From assembly GCF_020509005.1 (NCBI RefSeq), contig NC_063020.1, forward strand, positions 2,976,001-3,040,000: 64,000 nt of DNA, written 5' to 3'. The stretch comes from Fulvia fulva (Eukaryota > Ascomycota > Dothideomycetes > Mycosphaerellales > Mycosphaerellaceae). Positions within the stretch are counted from its first letter, which is position 1; every line of letters starts with the position of its first letter. The notes beneath the pieces were generated by a model, which made no database searches, was not told where the DNA came from, and saw only the letters and a list, made by a program, of their open reading frames with translations. A program made the position numbers and the translations under genes. Positions 32,905 to 43,679 of the stretch are shown piece after piece.

Positions 32905-33372
32905 TTACTCCGTGACAGAGTCTCTCTGCTTTTTGATCCGATCGTCATGATACACGTGCGCTGCCTCGATAAGCTCCCCACATGGTAACCCAATCATGAA
33001 GGTAGGGCTGATCACACTGGGCGCAGTTGACTCCAGATCCGTCTTCAGAAACCTGACCTTCGGATCATCCACGGCAGGGTGTTCAGATGTAATCCTACGA
33101 GGATCTTTGACTTGCTGAGAGAAGTGCAATCGTTCCTCGTACGACAGTGTGAGGACAGGGTCGACTTTCTTGGGTGCTCTCAACTGCCAAGCATCAGATT
33201 TGCCGAGGCCAGCATCAGAGAAGAGCTTCGCCAGAGGCAGCGGTGGTAAAGCCTTCATATTCTGCGGTTGCTGATAGAGAGCTGAATGTGTCGCACACAA
33301 GGCGGGCTTTCGAGCAGCAGGCGGCTTCATCTTGTCACGTGATGTGCGTGACTTCTGCACGGCGGTAGGCAT
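32905..33372 (-). CDS. Small hypothetical basic protein
   Basis: 155 residues from ATG 33372 (MPTAVQKSRTSRDKMKPPAA). The open frame extends a little upstream only from TTG. The N-terminus is basic and Pro/Ala-rich, then MKALPPLPLAKLFSDAGL, and the C-terminus is polar (VYHDDRIKKQRDSVTE). No domain or targeting signal is recognised. Single exon and moderate length leave real doubt that it is expressed. Confidence 0.4.
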   Translation of the reverse strand: MPTAVQKSRTSRDKMKPPAARKPALCATHSALYQQPQNMKALPPLPLAKLFSDAGLGKSDAWQLRAPKKVDPVLTLSYEERLHFSQQVKDPRRITSEHPAVDDPKVRFLKTDLESTAPSVISPTFMIGLPCGELIEAAHVYHDDRIKKQRDSVTE

Positions 33373-34047
33373 GGTGAAGGTAGGGTGGAGATTGATCAAA
33401 GTTTTCTCCTCGGCAACCTTGGTCGACGCCGGTCAAACGGAGGTGACAAAGCAGTGAGTTCGTGGGGCCGAATGGACGATGACTCAGTGCTGTGCCGCAA
33501 GCGCTCTGCTGTGTCGACGAGACAGTGAAGTCCTAGAGACCAGCTCCGATGAAATATGCCAGACGGAGTCAAGTCAACCCCGTGGATCTTGCAGGTCCTC
33601 TTCGGACGACGTGGTTTTAGTAGCGGTGAGGTGTCACTGCTATGGCCGGTGGCGGCAGCAATGATGGCAACGCAGCATCAAGTGTTGCTGAGGCAAAGCC
33701 TTGTGCTGTCCGACTGCTTGTAATGCCACCTGGATGTCTCCTGAGGTCGGCCGATGACAGTAGACCGATACTGTCGTGTGGTGACAGTATCATCAGGAAG
33801 CAGGAGAAAAGGTGGAAGGAGGGCGAAGAAGAATGGTGGGGTGTGCTCGGAACCCTGCAGGCTAGCACATGCGTGATATCCTGCACGTGACCGAACTCTG
33901 CCCACCATCCAACCCGCATCCCATCACTTTCGACCAGTGAAACGTCATGGCTTGTGGTAGGCATGGCTCAGCTCACCAATTCTCCAGTGTAGCCCATACA
34001 GTGATGCCATTCGGCATATTCGCTGAATGTCAGGAGATTGGTCCAGC
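33373..34047. other. Intergenic, upstream of the small gene and downstream of IMP3
   Basis: No content recognised. Confidence 0.45.
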
Positions 34048-34662
34048 TCAGAGTAGATCGAAGTCGTCCAGCTTGTCCCGGTACTTCATGATGTTCCTCT
34101 TGATCTTGGAGGAGTCAACCCACGTCACAAAGTCTTCCATGTTCCTCGTCACGAGAAAGGCGGAGTCAGTCACGACTTCAGTGCCTACTCTCACATGTCC
34201 TGTAGCATACTGTCAGCACCTTCATGAAGCACCATGCTGCCGTTAACGCCTACCTTGTTCGATGAAGCGATTTGCAGCCGACACTGTCTCTGCCATTCGC
34301 AACCTCGTCATGACCACACCCAGGCGCCTGCGACAGAATGCGGACACTGTGATTTTCTTTTCCACGTCCGACAGCTTGCCTCCAGTATCACCGTGTCCCA
34401 ACAGACCCATGTCGTGTAGCTTGTCGAGTAACTTGCCCTCCTGTGATCTTCGAAATGGCGATTCGGGAGGTAGAAGCGCTATGCGATGCGCCAGATGTCG
34501 AAGCTTGCCGGCCAGGCGGTTGTAGGCAGAATAGTCGGACGGGTTGGAAATCGAGTATCGTCGCAGCACGGCAGCGCTGCGATGTTGGTCGTCTCCCGGG
34601 TAGTTGACGAAATCGACCTTTCGGAGCAGTTTCTGCTCATGATGCTTGAGTTTGCGCACCAT
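34048..34662 (-). CDS. IMP3: U3 snoRNP protein IMP3 (S4-like)
   Basis: Exons 34662-34254 and 34199-34048 (54-bp intron) give 186 residues, close to the usual length. The start [20 protein letters not shown] is the conserved Imp3 N-terminus. The S4 RNA-binding domain spans the intron ([18 protein letters not shown], then EQG joined to [16 protein letters not shown]), and the C-terminus ends [17 protein letters not shown]. An open frame upstream of the ATG is not needed. IMP3 binds the U3 snoRNA and pre-rRNA in the small-subunit processome in the nucleolus and supports early cleavages. It is divergent from HIS7. Confidence 0.95.
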
Positions 34663-34898
34663 AGCGACGAGCTGACAGGGCGATGTTTGTGAGAAGTCGA
34701 AGTCGTCGCGAAAGACTGATGTCGAAGTCTTCGGCTTGACGATTGAGCTTTGAGCTATTCCAAATGTGGCACTAGCGGTATCCGATAACAACTTTAATTC
34801 CGGGCAGTGACGAACAGTCACCAACATTTTTCGGTGAAGGCATTGACATTGACATTGACATTTGACGAAGACTGAAGCCCTCTCATATAGTCTTTGAG
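34663..34898. promoter_or_regulatory. Bidirectional IMP3 / HIS7 promoter
   Basis: 236 bp between the two start codons. At about 34841-34864 it holds a short tandem hexamer, CATTGA three times plus a variant fourth copy, close to the HIS7 start. A classical Gcn4/CpcA TGACTCA site is not seen. Confidence 0.5.
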
Positions 34899-36605
34899 AT
34901 GCCCGTTGTTCACTTGCTAGACTACGCTGCCGGCAACATCCGGTCGCTGGTCAATGCCATCGAAAAGCTTGGCTGGGAAGTGCAATGGATCAAGTCGCCT
35001 GAAGATGTGCCCAAAGCAGAGGTATGTTGCCTTCGACCAGGCTCTGCGATGATCTCAAACTGATTGCTGACAGGAGATGTAATCATGTAGATACTCATAC
35101 TGCCCGGTGTCGGCCACTTTGGTCACTGTCTGACCCAGTTCGCCAACGCCGGTTATGTCGAACCGGTACGATCGTACATTCAATCTGGCAAACCATTCAT
35201 GGGAATTTGTGTAGGAATACAAGCACTCTTCGAAGGCTCTGAAGAGAACTCTTCTGTCCCGGGTCTTGGTGTTGTAAAGGGTCGACTCGAACGCTTCCGC
35301 AGCGACACGAAGAGTGTACCACACATTGGCTGGAACTCTGCCAAGACTGAGGCCAACAACGACAGTGTTTATGGAATGCGTCCTGACAGCAAGTACTACT
35401 ATGTGCACTCATATGCTGTACCTTATCGAGAGGGCGAGCTTGAGAAGGATGGCTGGACTGTAGCCAAGGCTCGCTACGGTGACCAAGATTTCGTTGGGGC
35501 CATCGCAAAGGGCAACGTTCTTGCTACCCAATTTCATCCCGAGAAGAGTGGTGCTGCCGGTCAGCGCGTTCTCAAAGCGTTCCTTGAAGGTCAAAAGAGT
35601 CTACCACTCCCCGCGGAGCTCGACCAGAACTCCATCCGAGACGGTCTCACACGAAGGATCATCGCCTGCCTCGATGTCCGCACGAACGACAATGGCGATC
35701 TCGTAGTAACAAAAGGCGATCAATACGACGTCCGCGAGAAATCCGACAAATCCGTCCGTAACCTCGGCAAACCAGTTCAAAAAGCACAGCAATACTACGA
35801 GCAAGGCGCCGATGAGGTAACATTCCTCAACATCACTTCCTTCCGTGATACACCACTGAAAGACCTTCCCATGCTCGAAGTCCTCCGCCAAGCCTCCGCA
35901 ACCGTCTTCGTGCCCTTGACGATCGGTGGGGGAATCAGAGACACTACCGACCCAGAGACAGGCCGCGTGGCTCCAGCCCTCGAAGTCGCCACGCTATACT
36001 TCAAGTCCGGTGCGGACAAAGTCTCAATCGGCTCAGACGCAGTCACAGCCGCAGAGGAATACCACGCCTCGCACAAGACCCTCACCGGCAAGACCGCCAT
36101 CGAGACCATCAGTGAAGCATACGGCGCCCAAGCCGTCGTCGTCTCGGTCGACCCTAAGCGCGTCTATGTCTCCTCAGCCGACTCCACCCCTCACCACACC
36201 ATCCAAACTAGCACTCCAGGCCCGAACGGCGAGACGTTCTGCTGGTACGCCTGCACCATCAAAGGAGGCCGCGAAACCCGCGATCTAGACGTGGTGCAGC
36301 TCCTCACGGCTGTCGAAGCAATGGGCGCAGGAGAAATTCTACTCAACTGCATCGATAAAGACGGGACAAACTCTGGTTTCGACTTGGAGTTGATCAAGAT
36401 GGCGAAAGCAGCTGTTAAGATTCCCGTGATTGCATCGAGTGGTGCAGGTAATGCGGGTCACTTTGCTGAGGTCTTTGATAAGACGAATGTGGACGCTGCG
36501 TTGGGAGCGGGGATGTTCCATCGTGGAGAATGGACTGTTAAGCAGGTTAAGGAGGAGTTGAGGAAGACAGGGTTGTTGGTTAGGAAGTTTGAGGAAGAAG
36601 TCTAG
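34899..36605 (+). CDS. HIS7: Imidazole glycerol phosphate synthase (HisH-HisF fusion)
   Basis: Exons 34899-35021 and 35091-36605 (69-bp intron) encode 545 residues, the usual fungal size. The N-terminal class I glutamine amidotransferase starts [17 protein letters not shown]. It has the oxyanion segment [10 protein letters not shown], the nucleophile Cys in [14 protein letters not shown] (about residue 80) and the His/Glu pair in TQFHPEKSG. The HisF beta/alpha barrel follows ([57 protein letters not shown]). It makes IGP and AICAR from PRFAR and glutamine, linking histidine and purine synthesis in the cytosol. The second exon could be mistaken for the whole gene, but the amidotransferase front lies in exon 1. 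Confidence 0.97.
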
Positions 36606-36762
36606 TGGACTGGGTCTCGATAGCCTGGCAATCATCCCGATGAAGTTAGCTAGATATAGACTACCCTGAAACGTCTTTTCTTCGTAAGCCTAGGCATCGT
36701 CACTGTGGCGATGTCTACTTAACCGAAGCCCAGGCCACGCATCACCACTACTTCCCATCCGT

Positions 36763-39118
36763 TTACGTGTATAAGATATTCCCTGCCACCTCAATCGCCC
36801 TCACCGTCTTCTCCAAATACTCCTCCGCCAACGTGAAGTTCCCAGCCTCCACCGCTTCCGTGATCCCCGGAAACGTGACCGGCGCGTATCCTGTATCAAC
36901 ACCCGGCGCAAAAATCAAATGTTGATAGAACTCCCTCCCAGGTAACCCACCCTGACTCGCAAACCCCCTCTGAAAGTCTCGGTACCTCTTGTTCACAACC
37001 TGCAGCAGCGCATCATCGCCAGCCGCAATCGCCTGCTGCGCCATTTTCTCGGCCTCGATCGCCTGACCGCGGAAATCTTCGATGGCGGACTCGAGGGTTG
37101 AGGTGTCGAGGTCTTGGGTAGAATTGCCGATTGTGGAGCGGAGGGCAGTATAGTAGGATTCCATTTGGGTGGCGTAGTTGATGGGTTCAAGGGGGAGGAG
37201 GTCTTCGTTTGCGAGGTGGTAGGCTAGGAGGGAAAGGTATTGACCCATTGCTTTGTGGACAAGGAAGCCAGGGTCGCCGTAGTTGGCCATCCAGTGGTAG
37301 CTGTCGTAGTTGCTGTGGTAGTGGTAGATTGGATCCCCTGGGCCGGGGTCGGAGCCCATGTCGATCTGTTGGTAGTGTTAGAAAGGTCAGAGCATGGCTG
37401 TTCGGAGGAGTTGGACTTACTGCAGCGATACCTCGGTGAACGAATGCAGTATAATCGCTGCCACTTCCAAGCACACCAATCCGACCCATCGTGTCATCCA
37501 TCCAGACATCGTACATCGTTTCGTTCCCGCCCATCGCTGGCCAGACGACCTTCTTCATCTGTTCTGTAGCAATCGCGTGCAGCTCAGGCGATGCGGTAAT
37601 TCCAGGATGCGGTCCGCTTGCACCGACGTCGATGTTGAAGTACGACACCACAGTGTCTTTGATCCAAGGTATGTACTCTTCCACCCACTCAGTAGAGCCA
37701 ACGAGCCCATACTCCTCGGCATCCCACGAACAGAGCACAATATTCCGCTTGGGTTGCCATCCTTGTGCGAGAAGCTTGCCAAAGACACGACCGAGCTCGA
37801 CGATCACAGCAGTACCAGAGTTGGGGTCCGCTGCCCCACCAATGAGCCAGGCGTCGCGGTGGTTGCCTATGATGATGGTCTCATCTGCATTCGTGCCGTT
37901 GATGATGCCGATGGCGTTCCAGATGTCGGTGTACGTATCTTCCATCTGGTTGTCCATACTGATTGTGACTCCAGGCGCTGGTCCGGTCGCATACGTCGCG
38001 TTGAGAGCACCGACCCACATAGACCGGTTGACCTGGGCTCCTGGTGTGCCGAAGCCATCAAGAGCTGCAAGTATCGGTTGGACCTCTTCGTACGAGATGG
38101 GGATCGACGGAATCTGCGGTAGCACTGCATTCTTGTCTGCTCGGGGTGAATCTTCCCTCGATGGGTAGCCTGGCGTGGTCGGATCGCCAGGATATGTCGA
38201 CAAGAACTGAACGCTGCCGCGCTGCACTGAAGTTGGGTTACGAGCCGGGCCATCCGGGTATGCTGCCACGCCCTTTGCGACAGTCACGTTACCATCGTCG
38301 CCCGGATCAGTGAAGAGTATAGCACCGATCATGCCATTTTCCTACGTGAAGTCAGCATGAGTTGCAAGGCTGTCGTTCTCGACGTCACAATATACCTGTG
38401 CGTTCTTCACTTTCAGACCTCGGAAGGGTCCTCCATAACGCGCGAGGGCAATCTTGCCTTCCAGCTCTACGCCAAGTGCAATCAAGCGTTCGAAGTCAGC
38501 CTGCTGACCCCTCCCGACATAGACATACTCTGCGCTTGCATTGCCACTGAAGGAGTAGCCATGGAAAGTAGGGATACGATTCTCCCAGCCAGTAACATCG
38601 TCTTCTTCAAGAACAGCTTCTTCAAGGCTTGGTGTGTAAGTCGTGCCGTTTGGCCAGGTCACGGAAATAGACTTGCTGACTGGATAGTCTAGAAAGACAT
38701 GGTAGCTATCGAGTCGAGTCTCGAAGCCAGCTTCTGCCCATCGATCTGCGGTCCATTGAGCTTGGCTTCTGTTGCGACCAGCCAGATGGTCACCATGCGT
38801 GTAGTAGTAAGACCAGTCAGGAATGCTATTATTGTCAAATGAAGAGATGATCAACTGTTCATCTGCAGTGAGTTCTGGGACCGGTGTTGCCTGCGAGCGG
38901 ATGGGTCAGCGACTGTGGGCACATTTTCGGGACATTCCTCGACGCTCAAAGCGTCGATTTTCTATTTATCTTAAAGCACTGTCAGGCCATGGTCTTACCT
39001 GTCGCTTGTGTTGATGAGTGAAGAACTCTCGCTCGCGTTGACAAGCATGTAATCCTGCAGGTAGTAGCAATACCACTGCTATCGCAGCAGTCCCCAAGCG
39101 GGAGGCAGAGTAATGCAT
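36763..39118 (-). CDS. Secreted M28 peptidase, glutamate carboxypeptidase II-like
   Basis: Four exons, 39118-38999, 38890-38396, 38341-37421 and 37365-36763 (introns 108, 54 and 55 bp), total 712 residues. A signal peptide (MHYSASRLGTAAIAVVLLLP) is followed by a PA domain (RYGGPFRGLKVKNAQ then ENGMIGAILFTDPGDDG). The M28 zinc domain has the expected ligands in IGNHRDAWLIGGAADPNSGT (His, Asp), LCSWDAEEYGLVGSTEW (Glu-Glu) and HYHSNYDSYHWM (His). A C-terminal transferrin-receptor-like dimerisation domain completes the family order. Probably a secreted or vacuolar di-zinc carboxypeptidase acting on short acidic peptides. Fungal relatives are also annotated as glutamate carboxypeptidase or Vps70-like. 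Confidence 0.93.
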
Positions 39119-41138
39119 TATTGTTCTTCTGCTGGTATATATAGACAAGAAGAAATGACCTTGATGAAGAAGACTTATACCTACTGTTTCCCGTCGATCG
39201 GACACAGCTACTGCTGTGCCATCGATAAGCACGCAGCTTGCCCGGATCGCGAGGTCCTGGCAGGCACCAATGTCACCTCAAAAGGCTGGGCAATGCAATG
39301 AGGCATACCGAAGGAGCAAGTGCGTTATCTGTCGTGCGGAGCAAGAGGAGTTCGCCTGGTGACCTTCCCCTTGGAGGTGTAGTTTCGCTTGGCTGCAGCC
39401 CGTGATGCCATTGCAAGGTATCTGCACGCAATCGTGCATGGCCGTGTCTCGATGATGAGAGTACGGCATTCGCACTGTTATGATGCGGGACAAGATCGAT
39501 AGCGCATGTCGTACGTGTATGGTGTTGTCTGGAGGAAGGTGAGGTGGTGTCATGGTTGCGATGCTGTCGGAACAACGGCCAAACATGTCCCCGACCCTGC
39601 CATCATCGTCTCCTCCCTCTCTTCACAGCACAGCAACAGAACATGTCCATATGATCTAGCGACCAGCTCGGTGACACACATTCGCACAGCACTCACAACT
39701 CGTCCCACCGCTGCTATGGTCCGGAAGAATTCGTCGACTGCTTCCGGCACACTGAACCGAAATGCCTCGAAGCGACATATATGCGCGACGTAGTCCTGTC
39801 AAGATGAGATGAAACTGTCCGTTCGGCGTGTGACATGCAGTCAGTATGTGGATTGGAGGCGATGGGCAGCCGCTTGTATACACCGTGAGAAAGAGACAGG
39901 CAGAGAGGATCGAGATGGCACCAAGCAAGAGCACTGTTCTGTGGAAGCGCTGCACACCCATATCTTGGACCCAGACACCCTCACTACGGACCTCGTCTCC
40001 GCCATCGTGCCCAAGAGCTCTAGTGAGCGCACTGGAGAAAGACTTGCGGTAAGTTGACTCTTGAGATGATCTGGCTGCTGTCACTGTCGCTGTATGCTCC
40101 AGTGCTACTTATACCTTCCAGGTCTCGACTACGCACAACGTGCTTATCGCCTTCTTGTGCCGTCTTGAGGCAATTGAAGCCTCTGCGTCCGAGAGCCTTG
40201 ATGGCATCGTGGTCTGTGTAGCCACTTCGTACACTCCTGGCCTGCGAGACTATCTTAACCTCGTCTAGGCTGAACAGCTTTTGATATGACCTGACGACAG
40301 AACGATGGTGACTGGCCTGGACGCACATTGTCGACTTCAGTCGCCTGAACCGAGAACATCGTGTCGGATTAGTATGCCGAATCTCTTTCAGCCTTCGTGA
40401 TATGAACCCCGACTCATCAAGCTAGAAGACGATCATCATACTTCGAAAGCAGGCGGATTCTCGGCCATGTATGCGTTGACAAAGGCGGGCATTGCACAGC
40501 ACAATTTAGGCTCCGCATGCAAGAAGACAACGCCGACAAGTCGCAGCAGAGCTTGAGTATCAAGCAGCAAGAAAGCTTCGAGCTGTGTGGCTAAGGCATG
40601 GCTCATATCGACCACAATGTCAGGTTTCCACCATCGAGTGGCGCCAGGTTTTGGTACGTGCCGCACGCGGGCGTCGCGCGATTTTCACGTTGACACCAAA
40701 AGACCGCACTCTGCACAGCGTCCGTGCTTTGGAAGCGACAGATATGGCACGTCCGTCAAACTCGTCTAGAACACTCATTGCTACTCTGGACAACGAAGGA
40801 GGTATTTGCATCACACTGCCTGGATCGGGCAAGTACAAAGCTGGGGTCTCGGCAGATGAGTTATCAAAAAGCCCATCGGTGGCAACGTGCACCGATAGCC
40901 ACTAGGCATTGAGTAGTGAGGTGCTTGCTACAACGAGCACTTTTGGTCATCTTGGCAGTAATCGAAATGTGCCGGCAACTTTCCACGCCGGCATGCCGAA
41001 CGATAACAGTGACCAGATACAGCAGTGTAATCCGGGGCTTTGAGCTTTTTGAGACATGACTTTTGGTCCTTGGATTGATAGCGACATACAGCTTGACAGT
41101 ATCATCTCCGAACTGAACGTAGGTCCCCCCAGCGCTCC
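39119..41138. other. 2-kb gene-poor stretch
   Basis: Possible minus-strand exons are visible but not provable. One at 40328-40020 reads VSQARSVRSGYTDHDAIKAL and meets a GTATAAG donor-like site. A hydrophobic segment (VLLLGAISILSACLFLTVYT) lies in a minus frame at 39656-40084, and a minus frame at 40666-40436 reads LATQLEAFLLLDTQALLRLV. I could not join them into one model, and no family is recognised. Overlapping plus frames are equally long. Confidence 0.35.
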
Positions 41139-42257
41139 TCAGATTTTCTTGTACTCCACCTGACAGCCTCCATCAACGACAGACGGCGTCGCAGTCTCAG
41201 CATACCACGTTGGGCCAGCAGTGGGCGTGTAGGTTAGCTCAATGTTTTCTGTAGCGGAGAAGGTGACCGCAGGGTTTGACGCCAGAGACGTGGACGTGCT
41301 GAAAGTGGTCGTGCTGTTGCCGTAAATCGGAATGGCGGTGCTTCCAACACTGCTACTCCCTGCGGAAGTGGCCCGGATCTGAGTCTGCAGAGTCGTTGGC
41401 ACTGCTGTAGAGGACGCAGCTTGCGATGATGTGGCGGCTGCTGACGAGACTGGTGCCGCGGGAGTCTTTGAGCCGTTGCTTGGACCACTGACAGACAGGG
41501 TAACGTCGCCGCTCTCAATGTAGACGCCGGAGAAGTGCCAGTCCTCTGTCGTGGCTTCGACGCCATTACCTGGCAAGCGCAGGACCCCGAGATGCCAATC
41601 AGCACCATCCGATGATGTAGGAGCGGACACAGGTTCCACGATGGGCTCCAAGTCGTCTGCACCAGTCGAGTGATAGAACGAAACAGTCTGAGCATCAAAG
41701 TCGATCCCATAGGCAACATTATGCCACACCCCAGCCTCGAACACAGCACTCCACTGACTCTCACTGTTGGCAAACCACTGCAACTCATTACTATCCCCTC
41801 CATTCACCCCAAACTTCAACTCCGTAAAATGGCTCTCAAAGAAGCAAACCTGATGCTCCTCATTCTGCGTCGGCGGATTCGTCGCTGTATGCTGAATCGA
41901 AAAGTGATAGAACACCTTGCCCTCATTAATCGCGGCATCCGTCTCTGGGATCAACTCCGTCCTCATCATCGTCTGGCCATTCCAGGACGATGACCCGTCG
42001 ATCGTGATCTGGATGCCTTGCTCGGAAGAGGTATCGGCGGGGTTCTTGTAGTCCGGAGACAAATTGACGTAGTCGCTGGTGCTCCCGCTGCCGTGGATGT
42101 AGTATTGGTAAGGTCCGGTGGGGGTGGAGAAGGACCAGGCGTCGAGGAAGGCGCTGGAGGAGTATTCGTTGGCTTGGCCGTCCCAGAGGATGGTGCCGGC
42201 TGATGCGGAGGCGATGAGCGCGAGGAGGGTGGTGGAAAGGGAAGTAGAAGTGAACAT
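41139..42257 (-). CDS. Secreted GH131 beta-glucanase with Ser/Thr-rich tail
   Basis: Single exon, 372 residues from ATG 42257. A signal peptide (MFTSTSLSTTLLALIASASA) leads directly into GTILWDGQANEYSSSAFLD, the GH131 start. Conserved blocks include YVNLSPDYKNPAD, WNGQTMMRTELIPET, VCFFESHFTELKFG, ADWHLGVLRLPG and EDWHFSGVYIESGD. The catalytic domain ends near residue 260. A Ser/Ala/Thr-rich stretch and a short tail ending GGCQVEYKKI follow; no CBM1 is seen. GH131 enzymes cleave beta-1,3-, 1,4- and 1,6-glucans and are secreted during plant colonisation or biomass decay. The tail could tether the enzyme to the wall. Confidence 0.9.
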   Translation of the reverse strand: MFTSTSLSTTLLALIASASAGTILWDGQANEYSSSAFLDAWSFSTPTGPYQYYIHGSGSTSDYVNLSPDYKNPADTSSEQGIQITIDGSSSWNGQTMMRTELIPETDAAINEGKVFYHFSIQHTATNPPTQNEEHQVCFFESHFTELKFGVNGGDSNELQWFANSESQWSAVFEAGVWHNVAYGIDFDAQTVSFYHSTGADDLEPIVEPVSAPTSSDGADWHLGVLRLPGNGVEATTEDWHFSGVYIESGDVTLSVSGPSNGSKTPAAPVSSAAATSSQAASSTAVPTTLQTQIRATSAGSSSVGSTAIPIYGNSTTTFSTSTSLASNPAVTFSATENIELTYTPTAGPTWYAETATPSVVDGGCQVEYKKI

Positions 42258-42890
42258 GGTGGAGAATGAGTGGACGCTTGAGTCCGGCTCGAGCTAGGGA
42301 AGATGTGTGTACACGGTAAGATTGGAAGAAGGAATCGAGGCAAGGTGGCGGGAAGACAGTGGTGTGGTGGTGTGGTGGAAGCAGATGTACTTCTATCGAT
42401 GGTCTACATATCACTTCCCGGAAATTTGCGAGGTCCTTCGTGATATGATTCCGCGGCTAGATGTGCCTCAGTCTGGTCTCGCTTGTTTGTTTCTTGCAGA
42501 TAGATTCCGTTACGATATATGTGAAACTCGGTAAAGCGTGCGGTTGCTTCAACATGCTTGGGGGTCGTGCTTGATCAGTCTTCGAAGCGTGGCACCACAC
42601 TTCGATATGTTCCGGTGCCGTACGGTTTAGACATGTGCATCGATTGAAATCACGAAGAGAAGGATATTGAGGAAGAAAGAAAGAGGTTGGAAAGAAAGAC
42701 TGGATGCTGACAAGAAGCTCCGGCCAAGAAAGACCCCTGTCAATCAACTTCCCATCTTTCAATGATGGCCCGTTTCGACAATGTGTACTCCCCATGACAC
42801 CGTATGGAAGTACCTCCTGAGTACCCGCAGAATCTGAGAGAGGGCAAACACCCATCACATCCCATGACATGAGCGCTAGCTTCTCACTTC
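42258..42890. other. Intergenic region
   Basis: Promoter of the GH131 gene and 3' region of the next minus-strand gene. No coding content recognised. Confidence 0.45.
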
Positions 42891-43496
42891 TCAAAAAGAG
42901 GAAACTAGGAACATTACACTGCTTACGACCCAAACAATGCTCACCCCAAATGTGACATAGCCCAATGCAGCTTCCAACGACTCAAACGTAGTCCTCCGAT
43001 CTTCCTGCGCAGGCTCAGAAGGTCCTCCATCATGCTCCCGAACCACGATGGGAGAGTATGGTGCGGCATGCATTCTGTGTCTCGGTATTTGTCCTTCCCA
43101 GCCATACTCCCCTGCCGTCGAGAAAACGTGTGCTATGCCGTCGCCGTCGATATCTGGCCCAAACCCTAGTGGTTGGTTGTGGATCCTGTGTAGCAGCTCT
43201 CGCTCACGAGCCATGTACTGCCAGTTCCTGGCGTTCGCGATTATCAGCAGATCTCGAAGGCGGCGATTCTCTTGTCGCAATGCCTCAAGTTCTTCATGCA
43301 TATCCTGATCGCTATGTGGATGTGCGTTGTACTGCGCGGACCTTTCAGAGCCGATGTCGCTGGTATGACTTGCCGCGTCGTAGGTCCTGTCGGCATCATC
43401 GGGAAGGTTGTCGGTAGCCCAGCTGTAGTGGCTGTGCACGGAGGCAGGCCTCGGAGGCGGGAGTGTTTGACTATGCGACGTGTCTGAATCGGTCAT
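42891..43496 (-). CDS. Predicted tail-anchored coiled-coil protein
   Basis: 201 residues from ATG 43496 (MTDSDTSHSQTLPPPRPASV); the frame is open upstream only through a TTG. A disordered acidic N-terminus is followed by a coiled coil (HEELEALRQENRRLRDLLII, about residues 75-115), a linker and a single C-terminal hydrophobic helix (LGYVTFGVSIVWVVSSVMFL) ending three residues later. This is the architecture of a tail-anchored membrane protein. No family is recognised. It lies tail-to-promoter with PRP3 on the same strand, 183 bp downstream of the PRP3 stop. Confidence 0.65.
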   Translation of the reverse strand: MTDSDTSHSQTLPPPRPASVHSHYSWATDNLPDDADRTYDAASHTSDIGSERSAQYNAHPHSDQDMHEELEALRQENRRLRDLLIIANARNWQYMARERELLHRIHNQPLGFGPDIDGDGIAHVFSTAGEYGWEGQIPRHRMHAAPYSPIVVREHDGGPSEPAQEDRRTTFESLEAALGYVTFGVSIVWVVSSVMFLVSSF

Positions 43497-43679
43497 CGTT
43501 GTGTCGGTGTTGTACAAGTCTGTCGGTCGTGTGGGTGTTGTTAGTATTGGCAGAAGTAAGATCGGCCAAATCTCACAGGCAGGGTGCTGAAGAATACATG
43601 TCCTATGCAATATTGAACGTCGCTGGTGATATCAACACCGTGGCGCTACGCTATTCACGCAGGTCAGTGCATGCATACT

